Below are positions 31,035-42,027 of a DNA stretch of 64,000 nt, piece after piece (positions within the stretch are counted from its first letter, which is position 1; every line of letters starts with the position of its first letter). Below the pieces are notes generated by a model. The model had not been told where the DNA came from. It worked only from the letters and a program-made list of their open reading frames with translations, and ran no database searches. Made by a program: the position numbers and the translations under genes. Origin of the DNA: Rhexocercosporidium sp. MPI-PUGE-AT-0058 (lineage: Eukaryota; Ascomycota; Leotiomycetes; Helotiales); NCBI GenBank assembly GCA_020746875.1, contig JAGTJL010000011.1:310001-374000 (forward strand), in the 5' to 3' direction.

Positions 31035-33275
31035 ATGTCGAGAATTAAGAAGACTAGAATGCTCTCCGAGCAGCCAGCACGTCCGATCATGTGGCCAGGC
31101 GACTTCGTTACAGCTGGATCACCAAATGCTGTCAGCATCAATCCCAACAACCCTGCCGTCGATTCAGGAATCATGTGTTCTAAGTGCAGACCGATTTCGA
31201 AATGGCTTACAACGAAGTACTGGGAGCACGAACAGCCGGGACATCCACCAGGAGAAGCCTTACGCAGTTCTTACTCAGAAGAAAAGCTCTGGAACGAATT
31301 TGAGCATTATGAAACTGGTCTTCAACTTGAAGAATCTTACAAAGAAGGCTGTCACTTGTGCACTCTTATATGGCAGGCTACTGTCGAGAAAGGCAAGGCT
31401 AGCTGGCCTGGCGCAAACCGTGCAGATATCCCATCTCCGTCCGAACGCTCAAAATGGAAGAAGACTCGTTTGACTCAGATAAGAAGGAGCAAGAATGTCA
31501 AGATCAAGATCAAGATTTGGAGTTACGAAATAGCAGACACCGGTGACGATACAGCCAATAGTCTCGGAACCAAATTCGAGCTAATCGCGAAGGTAACACT
31601 TTCTGGGATTTATCAAACTACGAGGACAAGTGCGGCGATCGAGGTCGGGCCGTGGCCGTTGTATTCGAGATCGGTAAAGAAGTTGGACCTGCGCATGTGG
31701 AGGGAACCCTCGGTCGAGTTAACGGCATCTGCGGATTTTGTCTCAACGTCGTCCAACTCTGTCATTCAACAAGCAGCAAGATGGCTAGACCAATGTGTGG
31801 GCAACCATGTCACTTGCCAACATGCCACAACTCCCACCCTCCCTAGGAGACTTCTCTATCTTGAAACCATCGAAAAGAAAATTCAAATAAAACTTGTCGA
31901 ACTCGATGAAAACTTCTCCGATTTGAAATACGCCACGCTAAGTTATTGCTGGGGAAAGGGATCCGCGTGCAAGTTGACCCGAGCGAACCTGGAAACGATG
32001 AGATCCGGTATCCTGCTCTCAGATCTCCCAAAAACAGTCCAGGACGCTCTGTATGTCACTCAGCAGCTTGGCTTACATTGGTTATGGGTTGACTCGCTCT
32101 GCATTATTCAGGACTCTGTGGATGACTGGTCTTCAGAAGCAGCTACTATGGTTGATGTATATCAAAATTGCTTGATCTGCATAGCTGCTACAGGCGCATC
32201 CCGCAGTGACGAGGGTCTCTTTGCTCAACGAGATCCCTATGTATACCAACCTTGCCCGATGTCCAATAGCTCCGATGCAACCAAACTGTTTGCCTATCCA
32301 CACCGAGGTCTGGGGAATGAAGGGGACTTCAATCTGTGCTTCTTCGAATCCCCGCTGCATAAAAGAGGATGGGTGATGCAGGAGCGACTTCTACCCCCAA
32401 GAACACTGAGTTTCGGGTCAATAGTTGTATGGGAATGTTGTGAGCATTACCGCGACGAATTCTGCCTATCTCGTGGAATAGAAGGTGGTACACTTAAAGG
32501 GGACTTTTCATCATTGGTTCTTCAGCAGGTCGGTCCAAGACAAATCGCACCCGAAGAAGAGACAAGGATTCTTTCCCTATGGCAGACTATTATACGAGCC
32601 TATAGCCAAGCGAATTTGACAGTCAAAACCGACAAGTTGGTGGCGCTCTCTGGTATAATCCGCGCCATTGAGAGATCAACTGGCTGGCGGAACATGTATG
32701 GAATTTGGGAACCTTTCTTGGTCTACGAATTGCTATGGAGAAAACAGGTGTTTAATAAGCTCGGTACGACGGCCCTTCCTGGAGCTTCTTGGTCGTGGGT
32801 TTCCTGGGACGGTGGAGTCCACCAGCCTATTGCATATAGTAGAAGGGTGATGGATAATGCCTTAGCATCATTCCAAGGTTTTGACTTTCAAGTTTGGCCA
32901 GGACAGGCTCGGCAGGCCCTAATTCGAATATCTTGCGTACTCTTTGAGCTCCAAAGCTCTAGTTTTGATGGTTTGACTGGACCAAGATATAGCATTCAAA
33001 CAGGATTTCACGACTACCGGATTGAGGTTACAAAGGACCTAACACGCGGAGAAAAGACTCCGGAGATCTTTCTACCGCTCTTATACGACGTTCCAAGTCC
33101 GAATTCATGGATTGATACACTTGACGTTCAAGGACTAGCGTTGACACCTTCTTCTAGTTCTCCCGGAGCGTATGAAAGGGTTGGGTACGCAACACTCAGT
33201 TCCGAGAAATTGTTTGTACAGCCGATTTTAGATGGCTCCTCGTTAGTAAAGAGGCAGATTATAACTCTTTTCTAA
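31035..33275 (+). CDS. HET-domain protein (heterokaryon incompatibility type)
   Basis: Uninterrupted frame; the first ATG is at 31035 (the frame is open 39 nt upstream but without ATG), giving 746 residues. The N-terminal third has a CSKC pair (near 48) and GCHLCTL (near 106), then a Lys/Arg-rich stretch. The HET domain begins at ~299: YATLSYCWG, then LGLHWLWVDSLCIIQD, DDWSSEAATMVDVYQNC, and later KRGWVMQERLLPPRTL. The C-terminal part has the usual PGASWSWVSWDGG block. These proteins enforce non-self recognition after hyphal fusion. It differs much from the HET protein at 1445-3852, so it is not a recent duplicate. No paired het-gene or prion-motif neighbour is visible, so partner and specificity are unknown. 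Confidence 0.92.
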   Translation: MSRIKKTRMLSEQPARPIMWPGDFVTAGSPNAVSINPNNPAVDSGIMCSKCRPISKWLTTKYWEHEQPGHPPGEALRSSYSEEKLWNEFEHYETGLQLEESYKEGCHLCTLIWQATVEKGKASWPGANRADIPSPSERSKWKKTRLTQIRRSKNVKIKIKIWSYEIADTGDDTANSLGTKFELIAKVTLSGIYQTTRTSAAIEVGPWPLYSRSVKKLDLRMWREPSVELTASADFVSTSSNSVIQQAARWLDQCVGNHVTCQHATTPTLPRRLLYLETIEKKIQIKLVELDENFSDLKYATLSYCWGKGSACKLTRANLETMRSGILLSDLPKTVQDALYVTQQLGLHWLWVDSLCIIQDSVDDWSSEAATMVDVYQNCLICIAATGASRSDEGLFAQRDPYVYQPCPMSNSSDATKLFAYPHRGLGNEGDFNLCFFESPLHKRGWVMQERLLPPRTLSFGSIVVWECCEHYRDEFCLSRGIEGGTLKGDFSSLVLQQVGPRQIAPEEETRILSLWQTIIRAYSQANLTVKTDKLVALSGIIRAIERSTGWRNMYGIWEPFLVYELLWRKQVFNKLGTTALPGASWSWVSWDGGVHQPIAYSRRVMDNALASFQGFDFQVWPGQARQALIRISCVLFELQSSSFDGLTGPRYSIQTGFHDYRIEVTKDLTRGEKTPEIFLPLLYDVPSPNSWIDTLDVQGLALTPSSSSPGAYERVGYATLSSEKLFVQPILDGSSLVKRQIITLF

Positions 33276-34595
33276 TCTGATCGTAATCGTTAAGATAGCG
33301 CTGGGTACACTTCTATCTCTTGAAATTTGGGCAAAACCTAGTCGATCTAAAACCTAAGTTGTTCGTATATCTATTACCTAAAGAAAGTTACAGGTTTAAT
33401 CGCTCATTTAATAGGCAATTTCACGGGATTGTAATCACGTGACGAGAGCGGATTAGTTACATCAGTTGTAAATACCAGGCTATGAATTGTATATAACTAA
33501 CTGAATTGACTGCAAATCTCGACTACATTCTAACTTCTACAGTGGGCAAATAGCCCTTATTTATAGGCCCCAGAGGCACTATTACCACTGTAACTCTAGA
33601 ACCTTCTAGCATATAACCTTTGCCACTATTAGTATTAGGCACCTATAACAAGATCAGGCGGATCAGGAGGATCAGGGAGTGATCGTGCTGATTAGACTAA
33701 TTGCGCTAGTCCAGCAACTACGAAGGTTCTATATAAGACTAGGCTTCCTCCTAGTAGATAGGAGCTTCGTGCTTAACTTAATACAGTATCTTTATACATA
33801 CTAGTAACGTGCAACCTTCTAAAGAGAGACGGCTCGTGAGACGGTTCACTTTACCTTTGTTTACTCAACGGCCTACCTTTAGACAACTATTAACTACAAA
33901 GACCGCTTCTATCTAGCCTTAGTGCGCTAGGACCAGGACCTTACAATCGGGGAACAAAGGAGTAATTTCGAGGTTGCGATTACCTCGCAGAAAATCTCGG
34001 AAAATACAAGGTCGTATATAGCGCATAAAAGTTAGCTTTCAAGTTATTTATAACGTTCTCTTTTACGGTTAGAGACTAGAGGGGAATTCGAAAACAGACG
34101 GTTAAATAGAGCAATTATAGAATCTAGAGGAAGATATTACAAATAGTCTAATCTAGCTAGGGAGATCGGTATTACGGCCTAAAGCGTCTACTGGGACGGC
34201 TAGACGTTACGTGATTACAGAAGCTGTTCCATCTAGAACAACTATTGGCTAGACCGAGGAGAAGCCGAACTAGCTTTATCTTGCTTCGCTTTTTGTCAGG
34301 GTTTAGCTCGCCGTCAGTCTCGTACGAGGTGAATTTGTATTATATTGCAAAGAGGAAAGGTTACTGGGAAGAAGAGTGCAGATGAGCTACTATTTTATCC
34401 TCCTATCCTTCGCAGTACTGCATTCTCTTCGCTGCTCGCGGACGTCGTACCGTACGATAGTACATTGCAGCTCGCCGCGTTCCTTTAACGGTAGGAATGT
34501 AATACTACCGTTTGCAGTTGTCTGGAATGTTGCCGTACGGATTTGGCTTGGTGGCAAAGTGCCGCTAAGCCCCAAAGGGTCCCCAACCCGTGACA
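33276..34595. other. Non-coding spacer, probable repeat remnants
   Basis: No open frame of note. A segment at about 33431-33541 begins TGTAATCACGTGAC, has TATATAAC inside and ends CTTCTACA, so it has the outline of a small solo LTR; this is speculative. From 33560 to 34350 the sequence has many TAG/CTA words and stops in all frames, as in an old mutated element. Confidence 0.35.
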
Positions 34596-34760
34596 TAATA
34601 AGTAGTCATATAACAGTTTATTAAATAACAAGTTGTTATACAACAATTTGATATACAAATAGTTGATATAGAAAAGTTTGTTGTACAACAAGAAATGATA
34701 TAATAGTTTGTTTTCTAACAAGTTAAGTTATTATACAACAGGTAGTTATGTAACGAGTTG
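34596..34760 (+). repeat. Degenerate ~15-bp tandem repeat
   Basis: About ten imperfect copies of a 15-bp unit close to TATACAACAAGTTGA, e.g. AATAACAAGTTGTTA, TACAACAATTTGATA, TAGAAAAGTTTGTTG. No coding potential. Confidence 0.6.
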
Positions 34761-36253
34761 GTCGCAAAGGAGCCAAAATAGGATCTGTGCTCAGAGACAA
34801 GATAGAAGAAAGAGCTGGAACGAGCCCCTTCAGGAGCTAAAATAGCGTCTCAGTGCATGCTCAGGCTGACTGTGCCGTGTGGTCATGCTACTCAGGCCGA
34901 GCTCCGGTCGTGCTCAAGCATGCTCAGGAATGCTCACCCTCCGCTCAGGTTAAAGCGGCAGTTGCTCACGTCCAAACACTAAAACGGAACCAGCGATGAA
35001 AAGAGTTGAGTCTGACTTAAGTGGAAGATTGGTTAAGGTTGTGTGTCTAGCTACTGACTTGCTTCTGGCTCAAGCTTTTGCCATTTCTATCGAAGCACGA
35101 TGCTCACAGATATGTACAGCATCACTAGCGCTCAATTCCTTAAAGATATAGTATTAAATCATTCTCCTCTATGTAAGTTTAGGTTATTCTAGAAACCTTA
35201 ATAGCTAATGCCAACCCCTCTGCTATTAACTGCCAATGTCGAGTCAGCCGCAAATCTTCCAGATAACCATCCAGTTCGTCGTGTTCTGGCCATGATACTG
35301 ATGGAAAGCTTTCTCCAGACCAAAGACCACAAATTTGAGAAGAGTATCCAGGAGATTCCCAGCCCTGCCGCGGTTATTCTTGCATGAGTCCCTAAGTAGG
35401 GAAAATTTGAGACTTGAGAGTCCTTAATGCTAGAGATAGAATGGCCTGGTACGGGTATGTCGTGTAAGCATAAGAATGCGGACTTGACTAATATTGAGCT
35501 TCATTGACGGAAGCCAGTTTTGTACCCGCCTATCTATTAGGATTTGAGTTTTCTATCACCCAACTTGGCGAGCTGGTCTCGTCTACGGTTTCTGGACCTA
35601 TCAGGTCCCTTGTTTCCAGACGCGAAATATTTTGTTCCGTAGAAATGAAATATTGACAAGAATAAAGCCAAGGATTTGTCGAAGTCCAAGGCTGGGCGCA
35701 AACAAGTGGCTGCCGGGTAAGAGGGATGAAATGTTTTAATTAATTAGCAAACCATATATTGACTAAGGAGAGTGGCCAGTATCAAGTAGTAATTGGGAAT
35801 GAGATATTCTACTATCGTTAATTTAAGCGATGCATCGTTCGTATTAATCCAACATAACCCTCTGTCACGTTTGAACCTCTAATAGTTTAATTTTTAGGAC
35901 CTTTGTAAGGAAAGGTTTTGTCCCAGTTATAGAAGCTGCCAGAGATGCTGTATCCATGAAGCGGTTGTTCGAGACCATGGAAAGATCATCTCACGTTTTT
36001 AATCTCGAGACAAAAGTATTTCAAGCCTAGAGCAACGAAAGATTGGATTCTCGAACTTCGATTTCTAATCAACTATCTATCTAATATTCTACGTCCTCAA
36101 CAAACCAGCCATATTCCATGATGTTGAATCTGAAATGCATGCCACTGAACACATAAAGGATCTCGATATCTAGCACGGAGCGACTGACAGCGTAGGATAT
36201 TTGGGTGAAGCTGCTACTTTATGAAAGATCGTTGACTATGAATGCTTGATAGT
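34761..36253. other. Intergenic, GCTCAGG-rich patch then nothing recognised
   Basis: 34860-34960 is dense in GCTCAGG/GCTCAAGC-type words like the patch at 30060-30370. The remainder to the effector gene 3' end has no supported feature. Confidence 0.35.
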
Positions 36254-36955
36254 CTAGTAAAAGGTCTCTGCTCCTCCATCAACCCGGCTACAAGGCATAC
36301 TACCGAATGCTGCGGTCAAGACGAAGGACTGATCATTTTAGTTTATAACCGGCAAATTGGAAGAGGTAAGATTCAAAAGACCAGATTCTCAATCAGAACT
36401 TACCTGCCTTATGTTGATAGCATTGCGAGTGACATCGCCCACGTCGGTGGACCCTTTGGCCACGTTAAAAACAGTCGGTTGGCCTGCCTCGAACACGCAT
36501 GAGCCGTAGTACCATAGCCCATGCGCATCAGGTGTGTCTGCCTAAACTTCTCACAATGTGTTCTGAGTATAGGCTCCTGATTCGTGCGTCAGCAATGATC
36601 ATCTATCTACGAAGGCCGCTTTGCCGACTTGAAAGGCACTTGGGACTATCTTATACTTACAGTCACGAATGACAGTGCAATCTGCTACAGTTGAATGGGG
36701 TCTTGGGTGGGGATCGAAAGTACTGGCACTGCAGTTATCAGGGCTTAGGCGCTTAACGAGCGCCCGTCCTGCTACCTTCCTAGGATCTAACGATATATCT
36801 ACCATCAATGCGCCATTGATGTAGATTATCCTGCCTTCCCAGTCAATGGGAACCCAGTCGATTGCTGCAGTTGCACTAGCCAAAGCCTCGACGGCAGGAG
36901 TCGGAGCTGGAGCTGCGATGGAGAGATGCAAGAGTGCCGTAATTAAGTGCCACAT
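36254..36955 (-). CDS. Candidate secreted effector with Hce2 (Ecp2-like) domain
   Basis: Three exons on the minus strand: 36955-36661, 36537-36404, 36328-36254. Introns of 123 and 75 nt have strong GTAAGT donors and CAG acceptors; phases fit and give 167 residues. ATG 36955 is the only ATG of the first frame. A signal peptide (MWHLITALLHLSIA, cut near 14-20) is followed by a pro-segment ending at the dibasic site VKR (67-69). The mature ~98 residues match the Hce2 pattern: NCSASTF, STVADCTVI, GLWYYGSCVFEAGQ, STDVGDVTRNAI and a final SMPCSRVDG before AETFY. Four cysteines (75, 93, 112, 156) suit two disulfides. Hce2/Ecp2 proteins are apoplastic virulence factors of plant-associated fungi. Match is from memory of the family pattern, not a search. 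Confidence 0.72.
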
Positions 36956-38543
36956 AGAGGATTTTAGAGTAAACCACCGTAAAGAATATATAAGGATACT
37001 TAGATATCTTATGAAGCTGATGCTGTTGATTTGGCCCGTGTAGTTGAAAAATTGGGCGGGAGTACGGCCACTTTTAAAGCAAAGGATGAGGAACAATACT
37101 GTCTAGTGTGGCTAGTGTGGCTCTAGAGCCTACCCAATAGACACTCTTTTACGTGAGTCGTAAGGTATCGTCCGTTAGATCTAAAGCAGAGCCAACTTCT
37201 CCTTCCAGATGTAATACTATATTTCTCATCATGGCTTGTATCTTTGTAAGTACGTCTAAGCGAGAAGTGAAAGGACATTAGGGCTGTGATGAAGAGTGCA
37301 GTTGAAGAAGCATGAAACCTTCCTCATGGCACAAATTAGAGTTCGCATCCATGAGAAGCCACACGGGCCAGATACCCATACTCTCCACGTTCCTCTGAGC
37401 GTGCTTGCTTGTACCCTGGTAGTCTTGTAGCCCATCATCCTATAGGATTTCCTAAGACCGGTAATTAAATACCGAAACATTAATTATAGCTTGGGGTTGG
37501 TTCGGTCTTCAAAGGCGGTTTACATTGAATCGTTCTTTCTTGGTTCAAGAAGTCTTCTACTCGCTCTAGCATTTACTCCAACTGCGACTCGTTCAAGGTC
37601 AGTAGTCCAAGCTAGTCTTTTGTTAGATTATTGCGCTTGCAGTGATATATAGAAATTATATCTCACTATTTCTTCTACGTAAGTATTTCATAGGGACCAG
37701 GATTACCGAATATTGAAATGCTGTCAGCGACAGATACGAGACTGGCGATACTTGTGCCAGGGAGTATTCTTATGTAGCATCATCTATTCACGCGATTCAA
37801 TTGAGCCAATGAGCAACCGAATGGCCTCTCGTATTTCCGTCTCTGAATCCAGCTACCCTGCATTATACCCAGTTTATGTATGTGCGCAGTCTTTGACATT
37901 TAAGCTGCTGACTCTTGGCGAACAGGCTGCACACACCGAGTAGGATACTGGGCGCGACCGCAGCCAGTCTGCTTTAAAGTTTCCCTCGTCGCTTGGTCCG
38001 GCTTAGGTCACCTTTTCTCTAATGGGCTTCACGCGATTCGTTGTATCGCTGTTCTTATTAAGGCTGCAATCCCAGCAGAAAGGTGGAAGCGAGGACCTTT
38101 GATCCCCAAATCACGATAACCTCAAATAGTCCAGTCCCTCATCTTGATATGGCATATCTGTACTGCAACAGGCTACCAGTGGCAGTGCCTGCGATACCCT
38201 TCGGCTTCTTCTCTTTTTTTGGCGCCACTTTTATTGATTTTATTCATTCCTTGAGGCAGCAGTTGCCTGCCCCACAAATGATCAGGAGCCCTGTTAGCAT
38301 TCAAGCCACGCCCCCTTCAACCGTCAGGTAATGACCGATACCACCCAACGGCTAATAATCATCGCGTCTTTGCCGCGGACCTGCGTCGCAAATTTAATCT
38401 TAAATTGAAGCTTGTCATAAGTTAAAAAGTCCAGATCTTCCCCCAGTTTTTGAATTGTTCTTTGCGTTATTTTTTTTGGCTTAAGGTTGGCTGTCATAAT
38501 ATATCCCTTGCTCGTTCTCGTCAAATTCACGACAGCCTTCACC
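36956..38543. other. Divergent intergenic region, nothing recognised
   Basis: Lies between the effector and the GPI-protein starts. A TATATA run on the minus strand near 36987-36994 is close to the effector ATG. No other feature supported. Confidence 0.35.
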
Positions 38544-39292
38544 ATGCATCTTTCGTTAGTGTCTCTTTTTGTTCTGGTGCAGAGCTTATCCGTGCTTGCT
38601 CAAACCGCTGGCTTCGATTCCATTATCAGTCCTCCGGCGCAGTCGAGTTATGTTGCGGGATCCATTCTCCCAATTGTTTGGCAGCCAGGAACCCAGACCG
38701 GAACCGTCTCGATCGTTTTAACTGGTGGAACCACTCCGGAGACCTTAAGCCGTATCGTGACAGTAGGAAGTATGTTTTCCATGTGCCAGAGACGAAGCGA
38801 TATTTTGCTGACTTTACCTTAGAGTCTGTCGACAACAAACTTGGCGGGTTGAATTGGACAATCCCGTCCAATGTAGGATCTTTCGCGACCTATGGCCTGA
38901 ACCTTACACTCGACTCCGATCCCAATAATACTTTCCAGTCATCGTTTGCTTTTCACATCACAGGTGGCTCAAGTGTCTCAAGCACGAGCACCGGCTCTGG
39001 CGCCAACCTGGAAACTTCGACATCTACCTCGGCATCAGGTGTGAGAACAGTGTCATCGACGATATCAGGGGCATCCTCTACCATCAACACGTCAACCTCA
39101 TCCGCCACAAGCCCCAATACATCTGCGACAGGGACGACATCGACCAACTCGGGATCAATGTCTTCCTCAACAACCTCCAGCACATCTTCCGCCTCAACGA
39201 GCCCAGCTTCGGGAACAAGTGGAGGTTCAGCGAACATTGCTAGTACATATATGGCTTTGCTTTCTGCTTTTGTCTTTTTGATTCCATTGTAG
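38544..39292 (+). CDS. Kre9/Knh1-like Ser/Thr-rich GPI-anchored cell-wall protein
   Basis: Exons 38544-38769 and 38823-39292 around a 53-nt intron (GGAA/GTATGT ... TTGCTGAC ... CTTAG/AGTCTG) give 231 residues. Signal peptide MHLSLVSLFVLVQSLSVLAQ is followed by the Kre9/Knh1-type Ig-like domain, residues ~21-120: FDSIISPPAQSSYVAGS, LPIVWQPG, GTVSIVLTGG, LNWTIP, YGLNLTLDSDPNNTFQSSF. Residues ~125-205 are almost only Ser, Thr, Gly and Ala (heavy O-glycosylation expected). The C-terminus SGGSANIASTYMALLSAFVF fits a GPI attachment signal. Family members are surface proteins linked to beta-1,6-glucan or of unknown role in filamentous fungi. The call is firm at family level. Confidence 0.88.
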
Positions 39293-40011
39293 GATATGTT
39301 ACGTATACTGAAAGCTGGTTCGGGCGCGAGATTTGCACAGAGAGAAGGGGGAGAAATCTATTGCAAATAATTTGACCACATTTCCTAAATTCTGTCTGTT
39401 CTGTGTAGCAACTTCGGCGCAGCGATTCAACGCATCCATCCTCCCAGCCCAGCTGCGATTCCTTGGACGAAATCATCTGACTCATTGAGTGTGTACAACC
39501 GTCTTTCTCAGCTACTTGGCTGGACAAATACTTCATGTGATAGACTCTGCGTTCTCATCGTCTGGTGCTAATCCCAAAACCGGCCTTCTGGTTTGGTAAG
39601 CGCTTCATAGCAAACACTGCAGCCTTGAAAGTCGGCGGTGCATCTATAAATACAGAGTTTCAGCAGAGGAAGCTTTGATGGTATCTCGCCTGTGAAATTC
39701 ACATTTGTGTATCGATCGAAACAACAAGGCTCTCGGCGGGATTATGCTCAACTGTCATTCATTTATTCGTACTTGGTTCAGGACTTCTAGGTCGGTATGG
39801 TCCAGCTTCGGCGCCAGTTGTTGGTTGAAATGCGCCTTACCGAACTCGGTAATTTTCTTGAGAATTCACCATTGGGGTTCCGGCAGATTAACCACCGACT
39901 CCATCGGTGTGGCACAGCATCTGCCTAGGCTGCTATTATCAATTTGCCCCCCACAAAACTGGCACCAAACCTCTCAATCAGCGACCTTTCATGGGCGTGG
40001 AATAGTCCAAG
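39293..40011. other. Intergenic, nothing recognised
   Basis: Spacer between the GPI protein and the protease homologue; no supported feature. Confidence 0.4.
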
Positions 40012-41295
40012 ATGAAGATCTCACTCCCAATCACACTTTCCTTATATAACTCCAGACTGGATATCGGCCATGCACGCCAAGGAAGCCTGCAGCATCCATT
40101 GCGACCTCGGGCAGGAACGATTCCTCTCACACCACAAGATGGCCACTTTAGCCCGGTCATCGGGGTTTGTAACTCTTCCTTTGAGCGCCTGATATCTGAT
40201 GGTATGTAGGGCTGGAGCAACTTCATGCACACGACTAGTATCTCCCTTGGTACTCCGCCCCAAAACTTCAGCGCTTTGCTGGACCTGGCCAGCTCGGTTC
40301 TCCTCGTCCCATCCGTCAAGCACTCGGAGAAGCCGGGCTGTACACTTAATTCTCGGCATCAATACAATTCCACTTCATCATCGACCTTTCGTCCGAACGG
40401 TACAGCTGTAACTTCACACTTTATACAGGAGGACGTCTCCGGGTATCTATCCTACGACGATCTTCACATCTCCTCCTTGGCACTCAGCGAGGCTCTCTTC
40501 CAAGAGGCGCCGACATGGCAACCGTTTCCCGATTGTGGACTGTGCGACCGTCCGGTGGACACCCTCTTCCCACTAGGACCATACAACGCCAGTGCACCAC
40601 AGAATTTCATGTCTCCCATCGCCCAGCTCATCAAAGCCGAGATCCTGGACTCGAACATCTTTTCCCTCCGCCTGTCCCAAAACCCCGACGATGGGGAAGG
40701 CCAGCTCGTCCTTGGCGGTATCGTCGATGAGGAGTTCTACACTGGTGACTTCAGAACGATTCCCATGACCAGCCATCCAGTTCCCAACTCCCCAAACCTG
40801 AATATCTTCGCCGAAGGAGATAAGTGGAAGACGACGATTTCGACACTCAATGTTGGATTGGACAACATTAAACACGCCTTCTTAACCCCAACTGTTGCGA
40901 TCGTCGATGTTGGATTCCCCTTCATCGGCCTCCCTGTCTCTCTCACCGAGGACATTAACGCTCTCCTTGGAACGGAGAACTGGGGGCCTTTCGCATGGGC
41001 TGATTGCGAGAAACGCGATACCTTCCCTAATGTTACGATCATCCTCCATGATGAGGAATTCATCTTGACGCCCTACGATTACCTGCTTGAGCAAAGATTC
41101 AAGGAGGACGGAGACCGCTTGTTCTGTCAGAGTGCTTTCTGGACGATGTTTGAGGATGAAGATCGAGACGGTGGAAGGGAGGGGGGTGTAGTGGTTCTGG
41201 GAAGTGCATTCGTGAAAGCCTGGGTTAGTGTTTTTGATTTGGAGACAGGCGATATGAGCTGTGAGTCTGAGTTTGTGGGTAAAGTAACTCCGTGA
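40012..41295 (+). CDS. Aspartic protease (A1 family) homologue with altered active-site motifs
   Basis: Model: exon 1 40012-40164, 45-nt intron (ATCGGG/GTTTGT ... TATGTAG/GGCTGG), exon 2 40210-41295; 412 residues. Pepsin-like landmarks: IPLTPQDGHFSPVIG pro-to-mature junction, ISLGTPPQNF, the first aspartate loop ALLDLASSVLLVPS (Asp76), a flap-like GYLSYDDLHIS, QLVLGGIVDEEFYTGDF, the second loop AIVDVGFPFIGLP (Asp284), and VLGSAFVKAWVSVFDLE. Both catalytic Asp are kept, but DTG is replaced by DLA in the first loop and DVG in the second. The lost glycine of loop one normally shapes the catalytic carboxylate, so activity is doubtful; it may be a non-catalytic homologue. The first exon is a poor signal peptide (MKISLPITLSLYNS), so the true 5' end may differ. 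Confidence 0.78.
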
Positions 41296-42027
41296 CATCG
41301 ATGCTGATCTTCGCAGTTGCTAGAGCGAAACATGGTCCTCCCCGTCATGATCCGGGACATAGAGTATAATCAACGTACAAGTATACGACTACACTGTGGG
41401 AGGCACCCTAGAAAAGCACTCCTCGAGGTAACCTCAAGGAGTAACCTATGTCGAACCTATGTAAAACGATTAAATAAGACTTGCTGATCTGAGTTCGGCG
41501 GCGAGGTAAAGTAATATATACTGAGGCGAAAGGAGAGATTATGTATAAGAGTAAAAAAATAAGCCTTTTAATTTTCACTTAAATTATAAAAGAGACTATA
41601 AGAAAAGAAAAGGACTACCAGAAGGACTACAAGAAGGACTACGAAGGAGAGACTACGAGGGAAAGATTATAAAGGAGATTATAAAAGAGACTACGAGGGA
41701 AACTATAAAAGAATACTAAGTCCTTATTGTAACGGTTTAGAGCTCCCAGAGTCTTATTGCGAGCCTCGGCTACTCACTTTTTAATTGAGAAGTTACCGAG
41801 ATTAAACGAGCTTTTATAAAGCCTTTCTTTATATATAACTTACTTTTTTTAAATTTTATTTTATATAATTATAAATTTTAAGAAACTCTTATTATTTTTA
41901 TATATCTTTTAATATAATACGACGATTTTTGTGACGACTGCACCGCATTAGCACCACGTCATATGACCTGTACATATAAAGGGGCTCTCCCGTACCTGTC
42001 AATTAGCTCTCTAATTGATTCTTTTAA
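41296..42027. other. AT-rich spacer with purine-rich repeat
   Basis: Opens the AT-rich block. A purine-rich degenerate tandem stretch lies at ~41585-41720 (GGACTAC, GAGACTA, AAGGAGA words). No coding frame. Confidence 0.5.

Noticed and set aside
38953..39237. Minus-strand acidic frame (E/V/D-rich)
   Set aside because: It is only the reverse complement of the Ser/Thr-rich region of the GPI protein.
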